Position numbers and translations under genes: made by a program
Notes under the pieces: model-generated
What the model was told of the DNA's origin: nothing
Seen by the model: the letters and a program-made list of their open reading frames with translations, nothing else
The model's database searches: none
Assembly (NCBI GenBank): GCA_009774655.1
Contig: VSOD01000234.1
Span: 1-6,764 of the forward strand
DNA length: 6,764 nucleotides
From: Lachnospiraceae bacterium
GTDB taxonomy: Bacteria > Bacillota_A > Clostridia > Lachnospirales > Lachnospiraceae
Direction: 5' to 3'
Shown: positions 1-6,346 of the stretch, one piece after another
How positions within the stretch are numbered: the first letter of the stretch is position 1
Layout of the letters: every line of letters begins with the position of its first letter

Positions 1-229
1 TTTTCGGCTTTTGTACCATACTTTTGACATCTTTCTCTGTCCCCTGTTTGGTACTTTTTTCCTGTTTTTATTTTATATTCTGTTCACTGTATGTTGTAGT
101 TTTAAATCACTTCGTAGTCAATTTAATTCTCTTACAACGCAATTTTCCCTGTTTTTCCCAAAAAAACGACCAAAAAAAACTCCGCCAGACTATCCCTGTA
201 ACCAGACAGCAACAAACTGTCCCCATCAT
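1..229. other. AT-rich intergenic region without a supported gene
   Basis: This stretch is strongly AT-rich, with T-runs (for example 55-60 and 65-69) and two close A-runs (160-166 and 172-179) whose centres lie about 12 bases apart. The short open frames across it lack a plausible ribosome binding site. They translate to low-complexity Phe/Leu-rich text that simply reflects the T-runs. The heptamer CCTGTTT occurs at 43-49, 61-67 and 148-154, without regular spacing. A TTGACA at 24-29 has no acceptable -10 partner 16-18 bases downstream. I read it as spacer or regulatory DNA upstream of the MATE gene; the gene to the left is outside the window. Confidence 0.6.
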
Positions 230-253
230 AACAGGTATCTGATCAAACCTGTT
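230..253. promoter_or_regulatory. Inverted repeat, possible operator of the MATE gene
   Basis: AACAGGT (230-236) and ACCTGTT (247-253) form a perfect 7-base inverted repeat around a 10-base spacer. The right arm runs two bases into the proposed -35 box (252-257). A dyad of about 24 bases overlapping a -35 element is the usual geometry for a dimeric repressor such as a MarR- or TetR-type protein, and both types commonly control MATE pumps. That a regulator binds here is inference; no regulator gene is visible in the window. Confidence 0.35.
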
Positions 254-280
254 GCATATCCGTTCAGAATATTGTAAAAT
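252..280 (+). promoter_or_regulatory. Sigma-70/SigA-type promoter for the MATE gene
   Basis: TTGCAT (252-257) is followed after exactly 17 bases by TAAAAT (275-280). The first differs from TTGACA at two positions and the second from TATAAT at one. The sequence around it is AT-rich, and the expected transcription start near 287 gives a leader of about 50 bases before the ATG at 340. It is the best promoter-like pair in the upstream region. Confidence 0.55.
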
Positions 281-320
281 GCTTAATTACCTGCATCTAC
301 TATTTTAAATATTTTTTAAT

Positions 321-328
321 GGAAAGGA
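321..328 (+). promoter_or_regulatory. Ribosome binding site that decides the MATE start
   Basis: GGAAAGGA lies 11 bases before the ATG at 340. The alternative in-frame ATG at 319 sits immediately before this motif and is itself preceded only by an A/T run, so it has no ribosome binding site. This favours initiation at 340. Confidence 0.6.
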
Positions 329-339
329 TTCACCTCATC

Positions 340-1770
340 ATGAGAATCACAGAGACAAATCCAGGAACCCGGACACCCGCAAAGTCCGGCTTTCTGCGCC
401 GATTTATCGGCGATAAGGCATTTTATAAAATGGTACTGGCCATTGCCGTTCCGATCATGGTACAGAACGGTATTACGAATTTTGTAGGTCTTCTGGACAA
501 CATTATGATCGGCCGGGTCGGCACGGAGCCGATGTCGGGTGTCGCCATCGTTAACCAGTTGATCTTTGTCTACAATCTGTGCCTGTTCGGCGGCGTGTCC
601 GGAGCGGGTATTTTCACGGCACAGTATTTTGGACAGAAAAACCAGGAAGGAATCCGGCAGACCGTCCGCTTTAAAATATGGATCGTCACCGCTATCACAC
701 TTTTTACCACCGTGCTTTTCCTGCTGGCCGGTGATCAGCTGATCCGGCTGTATCTGCAGGGCGACGGCACCGCAGAGAGCGCTGCCGCCACACTGCATTA
801 CGGTAAACAATATCTCTGGATCATGCTCGGCGGGCTGCTGCCTTTTATGATGGTACAGGTCTATTCCAGTACCCTGCGTGAATGCGGGCAGACCATGCTG
901 CCCATGAAGGCGGGTATCGTCGCGGTATGCATCAACCTGGCTCTGAACTACATACTGATCTATGGCAAATTCGGCGCACCGGCCCTTGGGGTTCAGGGAG
1001 CCGCCATTGCTACAGTCGTATCCCGTTATGCGGAGGCGTCTATCATCCTGATTTATACGCACAGGCACAAGGAGCTGAATCCTTTTGTGGAAAATCTCTA
1101 CTCCACTCTGAAAGTGCCCGGCAATCTGGCGCAGAAGATCCTGGTCAAGGGAATGCCGCTGCTTTTGAACGAGACCCTGTGGGCCGCCGGCATGGCCATG
1201 CTGTCACAGTGCTATTCGGTCCGCGGCCTGAACGTGATCGCCGCCCAGAATATTTCCAATACCATCGGCAACGTGTTTAACATCGTCTTCATCGCGCTGG
1301 GTGATTCTGTTGCCATTATCGTAGGGCAGCTGCTGGGAGCAGGCAGGATGGCGGAAGCCAGAGATCAGGACAACAAGCTGATCGCTTTTTCCGTCTTCTG
1401 CTGTACCTGCGTCGCACTGGTAATGCTTGTACTGGCGCCCTACTTCCCGCTGCTGTACAACACCGGAGCGGACGTGCGCGAACTGGCCAAATATTTTATC
1501 ATGATCACGGCAGTCTTTATGCCCCAGAACGCCTTTCTGCACGCCTCCTACTTCACCCTCCGCTCCGGCGGAAAGACGATTGTCACCTTCCTGTTCGACA
1601 GCGTTTTCATCTGGTGTGTCAGCGTCACGATCGCGTTCACATTAAGCCGTTTTACGGCGCTTCCTGTCACAGCAGTCTTTATACTCGTGCAGGTTGGTGA
1701 TATCATTAAGTGTATCATCGGGTTTGTCCTCGTGAAAAAAGGCGTCTGGCTGCAAAATATCGTAGCCTGA
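340..1770 (+). CDS. MATE family efflux transporter
   Basis: Integral membrane exporter of the multidrug and toxic compound extrusion (MATE) family. It is expected to expel cationic drugs or metabolites across the cytoplasmic membrane in exchange for Na+ or H+. From ATG 340 it has 476 residues, normal for the family, and is hydrophobic throughout in a pattern fitting 12 membrane helices. The first helix carries the family-typical VPIMVQNGITNFVGLLDN stretch (about residues 37-54). The two halves repeat each other: AQYFGQKNQEG (about 94-104) mirrors GQLLGAGRMAEA (about 329-340), the conserved loop motif after the second helix pair of each half. The charged, Pro-containing N-terminus (about 25 residues) lies before the first helix and shows no signal peptide. 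An in-frame ATG at 319 would add seven residues but lacks a ribosome binding site. Transcription probably starts near 287. The family call is firm; the substrate cannot be read from sequence, and nothing links it to the polysaccharide genes. Confidence 0.93.
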   Translation: MRITETNPGTRTPAKSGFLRRFIGDKAFYKMVLAIAVPIMVQNGITNFVGLLDNIMIGRVGTEPMSGVAIVNQLIFVYNLCLFGGVSGAGIFTAQYFGQKNQEGIRQTVRFKIWIVTAITLFTTVLFLLAGDQLIRLYLQGDGTAESAAATLHYGKQYLWIMLGGLLPFMMVQVYSSTLRECGQTMLPMKAGIVAVCINLALNYILIYGKFGAPALGVQGAAIATVVSRYAEASIILIYTHRHKELNPFVENLYSTLKVPGNLAQKILVKGMPLLLNETLWAAGMAMLSQCYSVRGLNVIAAQNISNTIGNVFNIVFIALGDSVAIIVGQLLGAGRMAEARDQDNKLIAFSVFCCTCVALVMLVLAPYFPLLYNTGADVRELAKYFIMITAVFMPQNAFLHASYFTLRSGGKTIVTFLFDSVFIWCVSVTIAFTLSRFTALPVTAVFILVQVGDIIKCIIGFVLVKKGVWLQNIVA

Positions 1771-1789
1771 CCGTCACGATCTGACACGC

Positions 1790-1837
1790 CCGTCTACCAG
1801 ACGGTGCTGCAAACAGCAGACAGACCTGCGCAGCACC
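1790..1837. repeat. Overlapping inverted repeats between MATE and GH2 genes
   Basis: Three hairpins compete for the same bases. The first is CCGTCT (1790-1795) with AGACGG (1799-1804), loop ACC. The second is GGTGCTGC (1803-1810) with GCAGCACC (1830-1837), a perfect 8-base stem with a 19-base loop. The third is TGCTG (1805-1809) with CAGCA (1814-1818), loop CAAA, which excludes the second. The downstream DNA is A-rich, not T-rich, so this is not a standard intrinsic terminator on the + strand. It may stabilise the 3' end of the MATE message, or it may be chance. The remaining gap up to the GH2 gene (1838-1892) is A-rich, with only a weak TAGAAT -10-like box at 1849-1854. Confidence 0.4.
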
Positions 1838-1910
1838 TCAACTCTAAATAGAATAAAAGAAACTGGAACAAAACAGAAAATACAAAAGGAACAGAAGGAA
1901 GCCGACACAG

Positions 1911-3755
1911 ATGAAACAATTATACACCCGCTGGGGAAAGGAACTCGACTGTGAGCACGTTCTACAGGAATATCCCCGCCCGCTTCTGCAAAGAGACAGT
2001 TACATCAATCTGAATGGCTATTGGGACTACGCCATTACGAAAGAGTTCTGCAGGCCGCAGCGCTACGACGGCAGGATCCTGGTGCCCTTTTCACCGGAAA
2101 GCGCCTTATCCGGCGTCAACCGGCAGCTGCAACCTGATGAATACCTGTGGTATCGCACAAAACTGCCCGTAGATCGGCATAAATTGACGCCTGATTCCCA
2201 TAAACCGGCGGCGGGTTGTCGTCTGCTCCTGCACTTCGGGGCAGTGGACCAGGCCTGCCGGGTATACGTAAACGGAAAAGAGGCTGCGCGCCACACAGGC
2301 GGCTACCTTCCTTTTTCCGTGGATATCACATCCTACGGCGTGGTTTCCGCCGAGTGGGAGCTGGTCCTTGCCGTGCGGGATCTCAGCGACACCTCCTGTC
2401 ATGCCAGAGGCAAACAGAAGCTGAAACGGGGCGGCATGTTCTACACGGCCCAGAGCGGCATCTGGCAGACCGTTTGGATGGAATATGTGCCCGCGGATCA
2501 CGTGCAGGAAATCACGGCCGAACCCGACCTTGACAAAGGTACTGTGCAGCTTCTGATCCGTTCTGCTTCCGATCTGCCGGTCAAAATTCAGATCAGGGAA
2601 CCGGCTTTATACCAGAATACGGAATACGCCACAGGATCCGTCGGCGCAGAGACTTCCGAAGCTCCACAGGATTCCGGCATAAAACCTGCCGCTGCGGCCG
2701 CGGCTGCGAACAAAATCATCTCTGAACAGACCGGCCTTTCCAATCACCCACTGACGATCCGGCTGCCTGTCATACGCCCCTGGACCTGCGACGAGCCGTA
2801 CCTGTATTACTTTACGGTCACCATGGGTGCGGATCAGGTTACCAGTTACTTTGCCCTGCGCAGCTTCACCGTGAAGCCGGATCAAACCGGTATCCCGCGT
2901 ATCTGCCTGAACGGACAGCCCCAGTTCCAGAACGGCGTGCTGGACCAGGGATACTGGCCGGACGGCCTCTACACGGCGCCCTCCGATGAAGCCCTGCAGT
3001 TTGATATTGTAGAAATGAAAAAAATGGGCTTCAACACGCTTCGCAAGCATATCAAGATCGAGCCCCAGCGCTGGTACTACCACTGCGACCGTCTGGGCAT
3101 GATCGTGTGGCAGGATATGGTCAACGGCGGTTCTCATTACAAACACTGGTTCGTGACTTATGCGGCCACGCTTTTAAACCTCAGTCAGTGCAAAATACCG
3201 GACACCTGTCTGCATCTGCTGTCCCGAACGCACAAGCGGGGGCGGCACGAATTTGTGCGGGAGATGAAAGAGACCATCCGCCTTTTAAAAGGCCATCCAA
3301 GCATCGCCGTGTGGGTGATCTTCAATGAAGGCTGGGGTCAGTTTCATGCCAGGGCGGTTACCCGCATTGCAAGAAGCTGCGACAACAGCCGCCTGATCGA
3401 TCAGGCCAGCGGGTGGTTCGACCAGAGCGGCGGAGATCTGCAGAGTATCCATCACTATTTCTTCCGCATGAAATTCGCGCCGGAAGCACGGCGGGCCACG
3501 GTCCTGTCAGAGTTTGGCGGCTACTCGCTACAGATTCCCGGTCACAGCGCCTGCACGAAACTGTACGGATACGGCACCTGCAAAGATGCTGCCGGCCTGA
3601 AAGAAGCATTTGAAGAACGACTGCGCAAAGTAAAAGACCAGATCCCGGAAGGCATGTGCGCGAGTATCTACACACAGCTTTCCGACGTGGAAGAAGAAGT
3701 GAACGGCATTTTTACTTACGACCGTGAGATCAACAAGCTGCGACCGCAGCCATGA
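1911..3755 (+). CDS. Glycoside hydrolase family 2 (beta-galactosidase/beta-glucuronidase-type)
   Basis: Retaining beta-glycosidase of the GH2 clan. The 614 residues follow the GH2 order: N-terminal sugar-binding jelly roll (about 20-195, with RDSYINLNGYWDY and VYVNGKEAARHTGGYLPF), an immunoglobulin-like sandwich (about 196-322), then a TIM barrel (about 325-605). The catalytic acid/base is Glu473 in FNEGWGQF and the nucleophile is Glu534 in VLSEFGG; both are present, so the enzyme should be active. LRKHIKIEPQRWYYHCDRLG (377-396) and IVWQDM are the usual barrel strands ahead of them. It is shorter than LacZ-type enzymes (about 1,000 residues) because the C-terminal domains are missing. No signal peptide is seen, so it is probably cytosolic and acts on imported glycosides. 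An alanine-rich insertion interrupts the second domain. AGAAGGAA (1893-1900) lies 10 bases before the ATG. Substrate (galactoside, glucuronide, mannoside or other) is undetermined. It could be co-transcribed with the MATE gene, as no clear terminator separates them. Confidence 0.92.
   Translation: MKQLYTRWGKELDCEHVLQEYPRPLLQRDSYINLNGYWDYAITKEFCRPQRYDGRILVPFSPESALSGVNRQLQPDEYLWYRTKLPVDRHKLTPDSHKPAAGCRLLLHFGAVDQACRVYVNGKEAARHTGGYLPFSVDITSYGVVSAEWELVLAVRDLSDTSCHARGKQKLKRGGMFYTAQSGIWQTVWMEYVPADHVQEITAEPDLDKGTVQLLIRSASDLPVKIQIREPALYQNTEYATGSVGAETSEAPQDSGIKPAAAAAAANKIISEQTGLSNHPLTIRLPVIRPWTCDEPYLYYFTVTMGADQVTSYFALRSFTVKPDQTGIPRICLNGQPQFQNGVLDQGYWPDGLYTAPSDEALQFDIVEMKKMGFNTLRKHIKIEPQRWYYHCDRLGMIVWQDMVNGGSHYKHWFVTYAATLLNLSQCKIPDTCLHLLSRTHKRGRHEFVREMKETIRLLKGHPSIAVWVIFNEGWGQFHARAVTRIARSCDNSRLIDQASGWFDQSGGDLQSIHHYFFRMKFAPEARRATVLSEFGGYSLQIPGHSACTKLYGYGTCKDAAGLKEAFEERLRKVKDQIPEGMCASIYTQLSDVEEEVNGIFTYDREINKLRPQP
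2616..2735 (+). other. Alanine-rich insertion in the GH2 second domain
   Basis: Residues about 236-275 break the immunoglobulin-like fold between the strand near VKIQIRE and the LTIRLPVIRPW strand, where most GH2 enzymes have a short loop. The segment is polar and acidic, then has seven consecutive alanines (260-266) encoded at 2688-2708 by alternating GCC, GCT and GCG codons. The DNA is GC-rich and self-complementary (GCCGC-T-GCGGC at 2688-2698), the kind of sequence that can expand by slippage. It keeps the reading frame and is probably a flexible surface loop. Confidence 0.55.
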
Positions 3756-3777
3756 CCTTATGCAAACCATACCGGCA

Positions 3778-3834
3778 AAACAGCCTGCCCGTAAAGCATC
3801 CCGCTTAACGGCACAGGCTGTTTCTTATTTTATC
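3778..3834 (+). terminator. Rho-independent terminator after the GH2 gene
   Basis: AAACAGCCTG (3778-3787) pairs perfectly with CAGGCTGTTT (3814-3823). The helix continues after a small bulge as CCGT (3789-3792) with ACGG (3808-3811), then AAGC (3794-3797) with GCTT (3803-3806), closing on a 5-base loop. The T-rich run TTTCTTATTTTAT follows the right arm, so it terminates + strand transcription about 20 bases after the GH2 stop codon. On the - strand the arm is followed by only four T's, so it may also stop the convergent operon, less efficiently. Confidence 0.8.
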
Positions 3835-3838
3835 TATA

Positions 3839-3865
3839 GTAAACGACATTAGAAATTTCGTTTAC
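3839..3865. repeat. AT-rich hairpin in the convergent junction
   Basis: GTAAACGA (3839-3846) and TCGTTTAC (3858-3865) make a perfect 8-base stem with an 11-base loop, and TCGTTTA recurs directly at 3875-3881 over the transferase stop codon. It lies just beyond the 3' end of the - strand operon and may mark or protect that message end. No T-run follows it on the - strand, so I do not call it a terminator. Confidence 0.4.
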
Positions 3866-3878
3866 CATATCTTATCGT

Positions 3879-5297
3879 TTATCTGGCGCCGCTTCCTTTA
3901 AACACCTCCAGCACCGTCTTGAGCAGTATCTTCACATCCAGCATAAAGGACCAGTTGTCTATATACTCCACATCCAGCTTGACGATCTCCTCAAAATCCG
4001 TGATATCGTTTCTGCCGCCTACCTGCCACATACCGGTAAGCCCCGGCCGGAAGCTGAGACGCTTCTTGTGATAAGGGCTGTACTGGGCGAACTCATCCAG
4101 CGTCGGCGGACGCGTCCCCACCAGAGACATATCGCTTTTCAGAATATTAATGAACTGCGGAAATTCATCCAGACTCGTCTTACGCATAAAGCGGCCGATC
4201 TTCGTGATGCGGGGATCATTCTCGATCTTAAACATCAGCCCGTTCATCTCGTTCTGTTTCATCAGTTCCTTTTTGCGCTCTTCCGCATCCGCGTACATGG
4301 AACGGAACTTGTACATGTTAAAAATGCGCCCGTTGCGCCCGACCCTTTTCTGGGAGAAAAAGACAGGTCCCGGCGATTCCAGTCTGATCAGCGGCCCCAT
4401 GGTGACCGTCAGCAGCAAAAGGATCACACATCCTACCAGGGCCCCGCAAATGTCAAGCAGACGTTTTAGCACAAGCTGCCCGACCGGCGCCACCCTGTTT
4501 GCATAAGTGACCGTATGGAAACGCCCGAAACGGGACAGTTCCTTCTGCCTTGCCCCGCACAGATCCGGCACCGGAATCTGATAGTGGATGGTGATTCCCA
4601 TCTCGGCCAGGATTTCCATATCCGCCAGTACCGTTTTCTTTCTCTCACTGCCCACCGCAATGATCACTTCATCCAGTGAGGCGCCCCTGCAGTAGTCGAT
4701 CAGCCCCTTTTCATCGGAAACGATCGGAATCCCTGCATACTCTGTGCCGCCTTCTTCACCGCCCAGAACCACGATGCCCGTGAGTTCATAGCTGAAATCC
4801 CGCATATTTTTCAGATCCTGCGCCAGCTCCGCAGCAAAATTTGAGTCCGTCACCGCCAGCAGTTTCCTCGTCTCCCCGAACCGTTTATAGAGAAAAGGCA
4901 GCACTTTTTTCCAGAACTGGTGTACTACGAGCATCAGCCCACAGTCGATGACAAGGAAATAGAAAAAGGCCAGCCTGGAATAGGCATCCAGCAGATTCAG
5001 AAAATACAGGATCACGGCCGCCCCCGCGAACACAAACGCATTGTTGCGGATGATATATATCAGCTCATGCAGCGGCCCTCTCAAAAACATATTCCGGTTC
5101 ATATTGCGCAGCAGGTTCATGGCCAGAAAAACCGTCAGACAGGCCACAAGGAGCATACTGAAATCCATACGCTCATTGTCGCTGCGGAACAGACTGCCGC
5201 TCCGGATATAATTGGCAAGAATCAGGCTGACCGTAATGCAGATACAGTCCAGCGCCATGATGATCAAACTCTCCAGTCTTGATTTTCTGTGATACAT
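3879..5297 (-). CDS. Polyprenyl-phosphate hexose-1-phosphate transferase (exopolysaccharide initiation)
   Basis: Membrane enzyme that transfers a sugar-1-phosphate from a UDP-sugar to undecaprenyl phosphate, the first step in building a capsule or exopolysaccharide repeat unit (WbaP/WcaJ/CpsE type). Read from ATG 5297 it has 472 residues. Four membrane helices (about 11-31, 46-63, 86-103, 109-128) precede a Rossmann-like soluble domain (about 142-242), as in the CoA-binding_3 family. A hydrophobic hairpin (about 280-304) then leads into the bacterial sugar transferase domain. The latter shows SPGPVFFSQKRVG (308-320), YKFRSM (329-334), the catalytic Asp377-Glu378 pair in SLDEFPQF, SLVGTRPP (391-398) and FRPGLTGMWQV (416-426). 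A longer form from ATG 5351 (490 residues) is possible, but its AGGCGG is only two bases from that ATG, whereas GAGGA lies 11 bases before 5297. It is the last gene of the gmd-fcl operon. The sugar donor (glucose, galactose or other) is not readable. Confidence 0.92.
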   Translation of the reverse strand: MYHRKSRLESLIIMALDCICITVSLILANYIRSGSLFRSDNERMDFSMLLVACLTVFLAMNLLRNMNRNMFLRGPLHELIYIIRNNAFVFAGAAVILYFLNLLDAYSRLAFFYFLVIDCGLMLVVHQFWKKVLPFLYKRFGETRKLLAVTDSNFAAELAQDLKNMRDFSYELTGIVVLGGEEGGTEYAGIPIVSDEKGLIDYCRGASLDEVIIAVGSERKKTVLADMEILAEMGITIHYQIPVPDLCGARQKELSRFGRFHTVTYANRVAPVGQLVLKRLLDICGALVGCVILLLLTVTMGPLIRLESPGPVFFSQKRVGRNGRIFNMYKFRSMYADAEERKKELMKQNEMNGLMFKIENDPRITKIGRFMRKTSLDEFPQFINILKSDMSLVGTRPPTLDEFAQYSPYHKKRLSFRPGLTGMWQVGGRNDITDFEEIVKLDVEYIDNWSFMLDVKILLKTVLEVFKGSGAR

Positions 5298-5308
5298 AAC
5301 CGAATAAA

Positions 5309-5313
5309 TCCTC
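5309..5313 (-). promoter_or_regulatory. Ribosome binding site favouring the 5297 start of the transferase
   Basis: On the - strand GAGGA, within AAAGGGCGAGGA, lies 11 bases before the ATG at 5297. The resulting N-terminus, MYHRKSRLESL, leads directly into the first membrane helix. The extra 18 residues of the longer form are polar and Arg-rich and add nothing to any domain. Confidence 0.5.
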
Positions 5314-5343
5314 GCCCTTTCTGTAACCGGCCTCTGCCGCTCT

Positions 5344-5380
5344 GCCGGCATTGCCGCCTGCTGCTTTAAACACTGCCGGC
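5344..5380 (-). repeat. GC-rich inverted repeat in the transferase leader
   Basis: GCCGGCA (5344-5350) and TGCCGGC (5374-5380) form a perfect 7-base inverted repeat with a 23-base loop. In the mRNA the stem would bury the upstream ATG (5349-5351) and loop out its poor AGGCGG site, leaving the ATG at 5297 free. It could be a translational control element or just a processing hairpin between fcl and the transferase gene. Confidence 0.4.
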
Positions 5381-5391
5381 GTTCTTATGTC

Positions 5392-5400
5392 AGTATACCA
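5392..5400 (-). promoter_or_regulatory. Possible extended -10 promoter between fcl and the transferase
   Basis: The - strand reads TGGTATACT: a TATACT box (one mismatch to TATAAT) preceded by TG with one base between, the extended -10 arrangement. It lies five bases after the fcl stop codon. No recognisable -35 box lies 17 bases upstream, which extended -10 promoters tolerate. Transcription would start near 5385, giving a leader of about 88 bases to ATG 5297 that contains the GC-rich hairpin. Confidence 0.35.
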
Positions 5401-5404
5401 TTTT

Positions 5405-6346
5405 TTAACGCTCTGCGCGCATCGGATTGTTCAGGAAATCTTCATAAGAAAGCCGGATACCGTCCTCCAGCTCTGTCCTGTAAGTCCAGCCCAGCGCCGC
5501 AGCCTTGGAGACGTCAAGCAGCTTCCGCGGTGTCCCGTTGGGTCTGCTGGTATCCCACTTGATCTCTCCCTCGTAGCCTACCACCTTCGCCACCAGCTCC
5601 GTCAGCTCCTTGATTGTCAGCTCCTTGCCCGTACCGGCATTGACCGTCTCGTCCCCGCTGTAGTTGTTCATCAGGAACACACACAGATTCGCCAGATCGT
5701 CCACATACAGAAATTCGCGCAGCGGAGAGCCGTCGCCCCAGCACGTCACCTCGGAGAGCCCGTCCACCTTGGCCTCATGGAAACGTCTGATCAGGGCCGG
5801 GAGTACATGGCTGTGCGTCGGATGATAATTGTCATTAGGCCCGTAGAGATTGGTAGGCATGACAGAGATATAATCCGTGCCGTACTGTCTGTTCAGAAAT
5901 TCACAATATTTCAAGCCGGAGATCTTCGCCAGCGCATAAGCCTCATTGGTCTTCTCCAGTTCGGAAGTCAGCAGGCAGCTTTCTTTCATGGGCTGCGGCG
6001 CCATGCGCGGATAAATGCAGGAGGAGCCGAGAAATTCCAGCTTCCTGCAGCCATTCTTCCATGCGGAATGTATTACATTCATCTCCAGGATCATGTTGCT
6101 GTACATGAAATCCGCCAGCGCGTCCTGATTCGCCACGATGCCGCCCACCTTGGCCGCGGCAAGAAATACATAGTCCGGCTTCTCCTCGGCAAAGAACGTT
6201 TCCACCGCCTCCTGCCGGCATAAGTCAAGCTCCCTGTGCGTGCGGGTGATGATATTGGTGTAGCCCTGCCGTTCCAGCTCCCGGATGATCGCGGATCCAA
6301 CCATCCCCCGATGTCCCGCCACATATATTTTTGCATTTTTTTCCAT
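5405..6346 (-). CDS. fcl: GDP-L-fucose synthase
   Basis: NADPH-dependent epimerase-reductase (also called WcaG) that converts GDP-4-keto-6-deoxy-D-mannose, the product of Gmd, to GDP-L-fucose in the cytosol. The 313 residues match the normal family length (about 320) and align end to end with E. coli Fcl as I recall it. The N-terminal Rossmann motif is GHRGMVG (11-17). Catalytic residues are all present, one position later than in E. coli: Ser108 and Cys110 in GSSCIYP, Tyr137 and Lys141 in the YxxxK motif, and His180 in HPTHSHV. SVMPTNLYGP (161-170) and RPNGTPRKLLDV (268-279) are further family signatures. The gene overlaps gmd by one base (TAATG), so it is probably translated by coupling, with GGAGG in the end of gmd. 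The product supplies fucose for the polysaccharide begun by the downstream transferase. Confidence 0.97.
   Translation of the reverse strand: MEKNAKIYVAGHRGMVGSAIIRELERQGYTNIITRTHRELDLCRQEAVETFFAEEKPDYVFLAAAKVGGIVANQDALADFMYSNMILEMNVIHSAWKNGCRKLEFLGSSCIYPRMAPQPMKESCLLTSELEKTNEAYALAKISGLKYCEFLNRQYGTDYISVMPTNLYGPNDNYHPTHSHVLPALIRRFHEAKVDGLSEVTCWGDGSPLREFLYVDDLANLCVFLMNNYSGDETVNAGTGKELTIKELTELVAKVVGYEGEIKWDTSRPNGTPRKLLDVSKAAALGWTYRTELEDGIRLSYEDFLNNPMRAER

Noticed and set aside
24..54. TTGACA at 24-29 as a promoter, and GTACCA (13-18) with TGGTAC (49-54) as a hairpin
   Set aside because: The bases 16-18 downstream (TTTGGT to TGGTAC) do not resemble a -10 box, and a 6-base stem with a 30-base loop is expected by chance.
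160..179. Two A-runs as a phased curved-DNA element
   Set aside because: Only two tracts, with centres about 12 bases apart; that is too few and not clearly in phase with the helix to claim curvature.
11..277. Open frame of 88 codons starting with TTG in the upstream region
   Set aside because: No ribosome binding site, Phe-rich low-complexity translation produced by T-runs, no recognisable domain, and it overlaps the proposed promoter and operator of the MATE gene.
316..1068. Long open frame of 250 codons antisense to the MATE gene
   Set aside because: Its translation is His/Gln/Asp-rich without family features and lies wholly opposite a clear transporter; it is a shadow of GC-biased codons.
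1826..1854. Separate promoter for the GH2 gene (TAGAAT at 1849-1854)
   Set aside because: The matching -35 position reads CTGCGC, far from consensus, and it lies within the hairpin stem; too weak to list.
5351..6223. Open frame of 290 codons antisense to fcl
   Set aside because: It is the complement of a gene with every catalytic residue intact. The translation is Arg/His/Gln-rich and has no domain signature.
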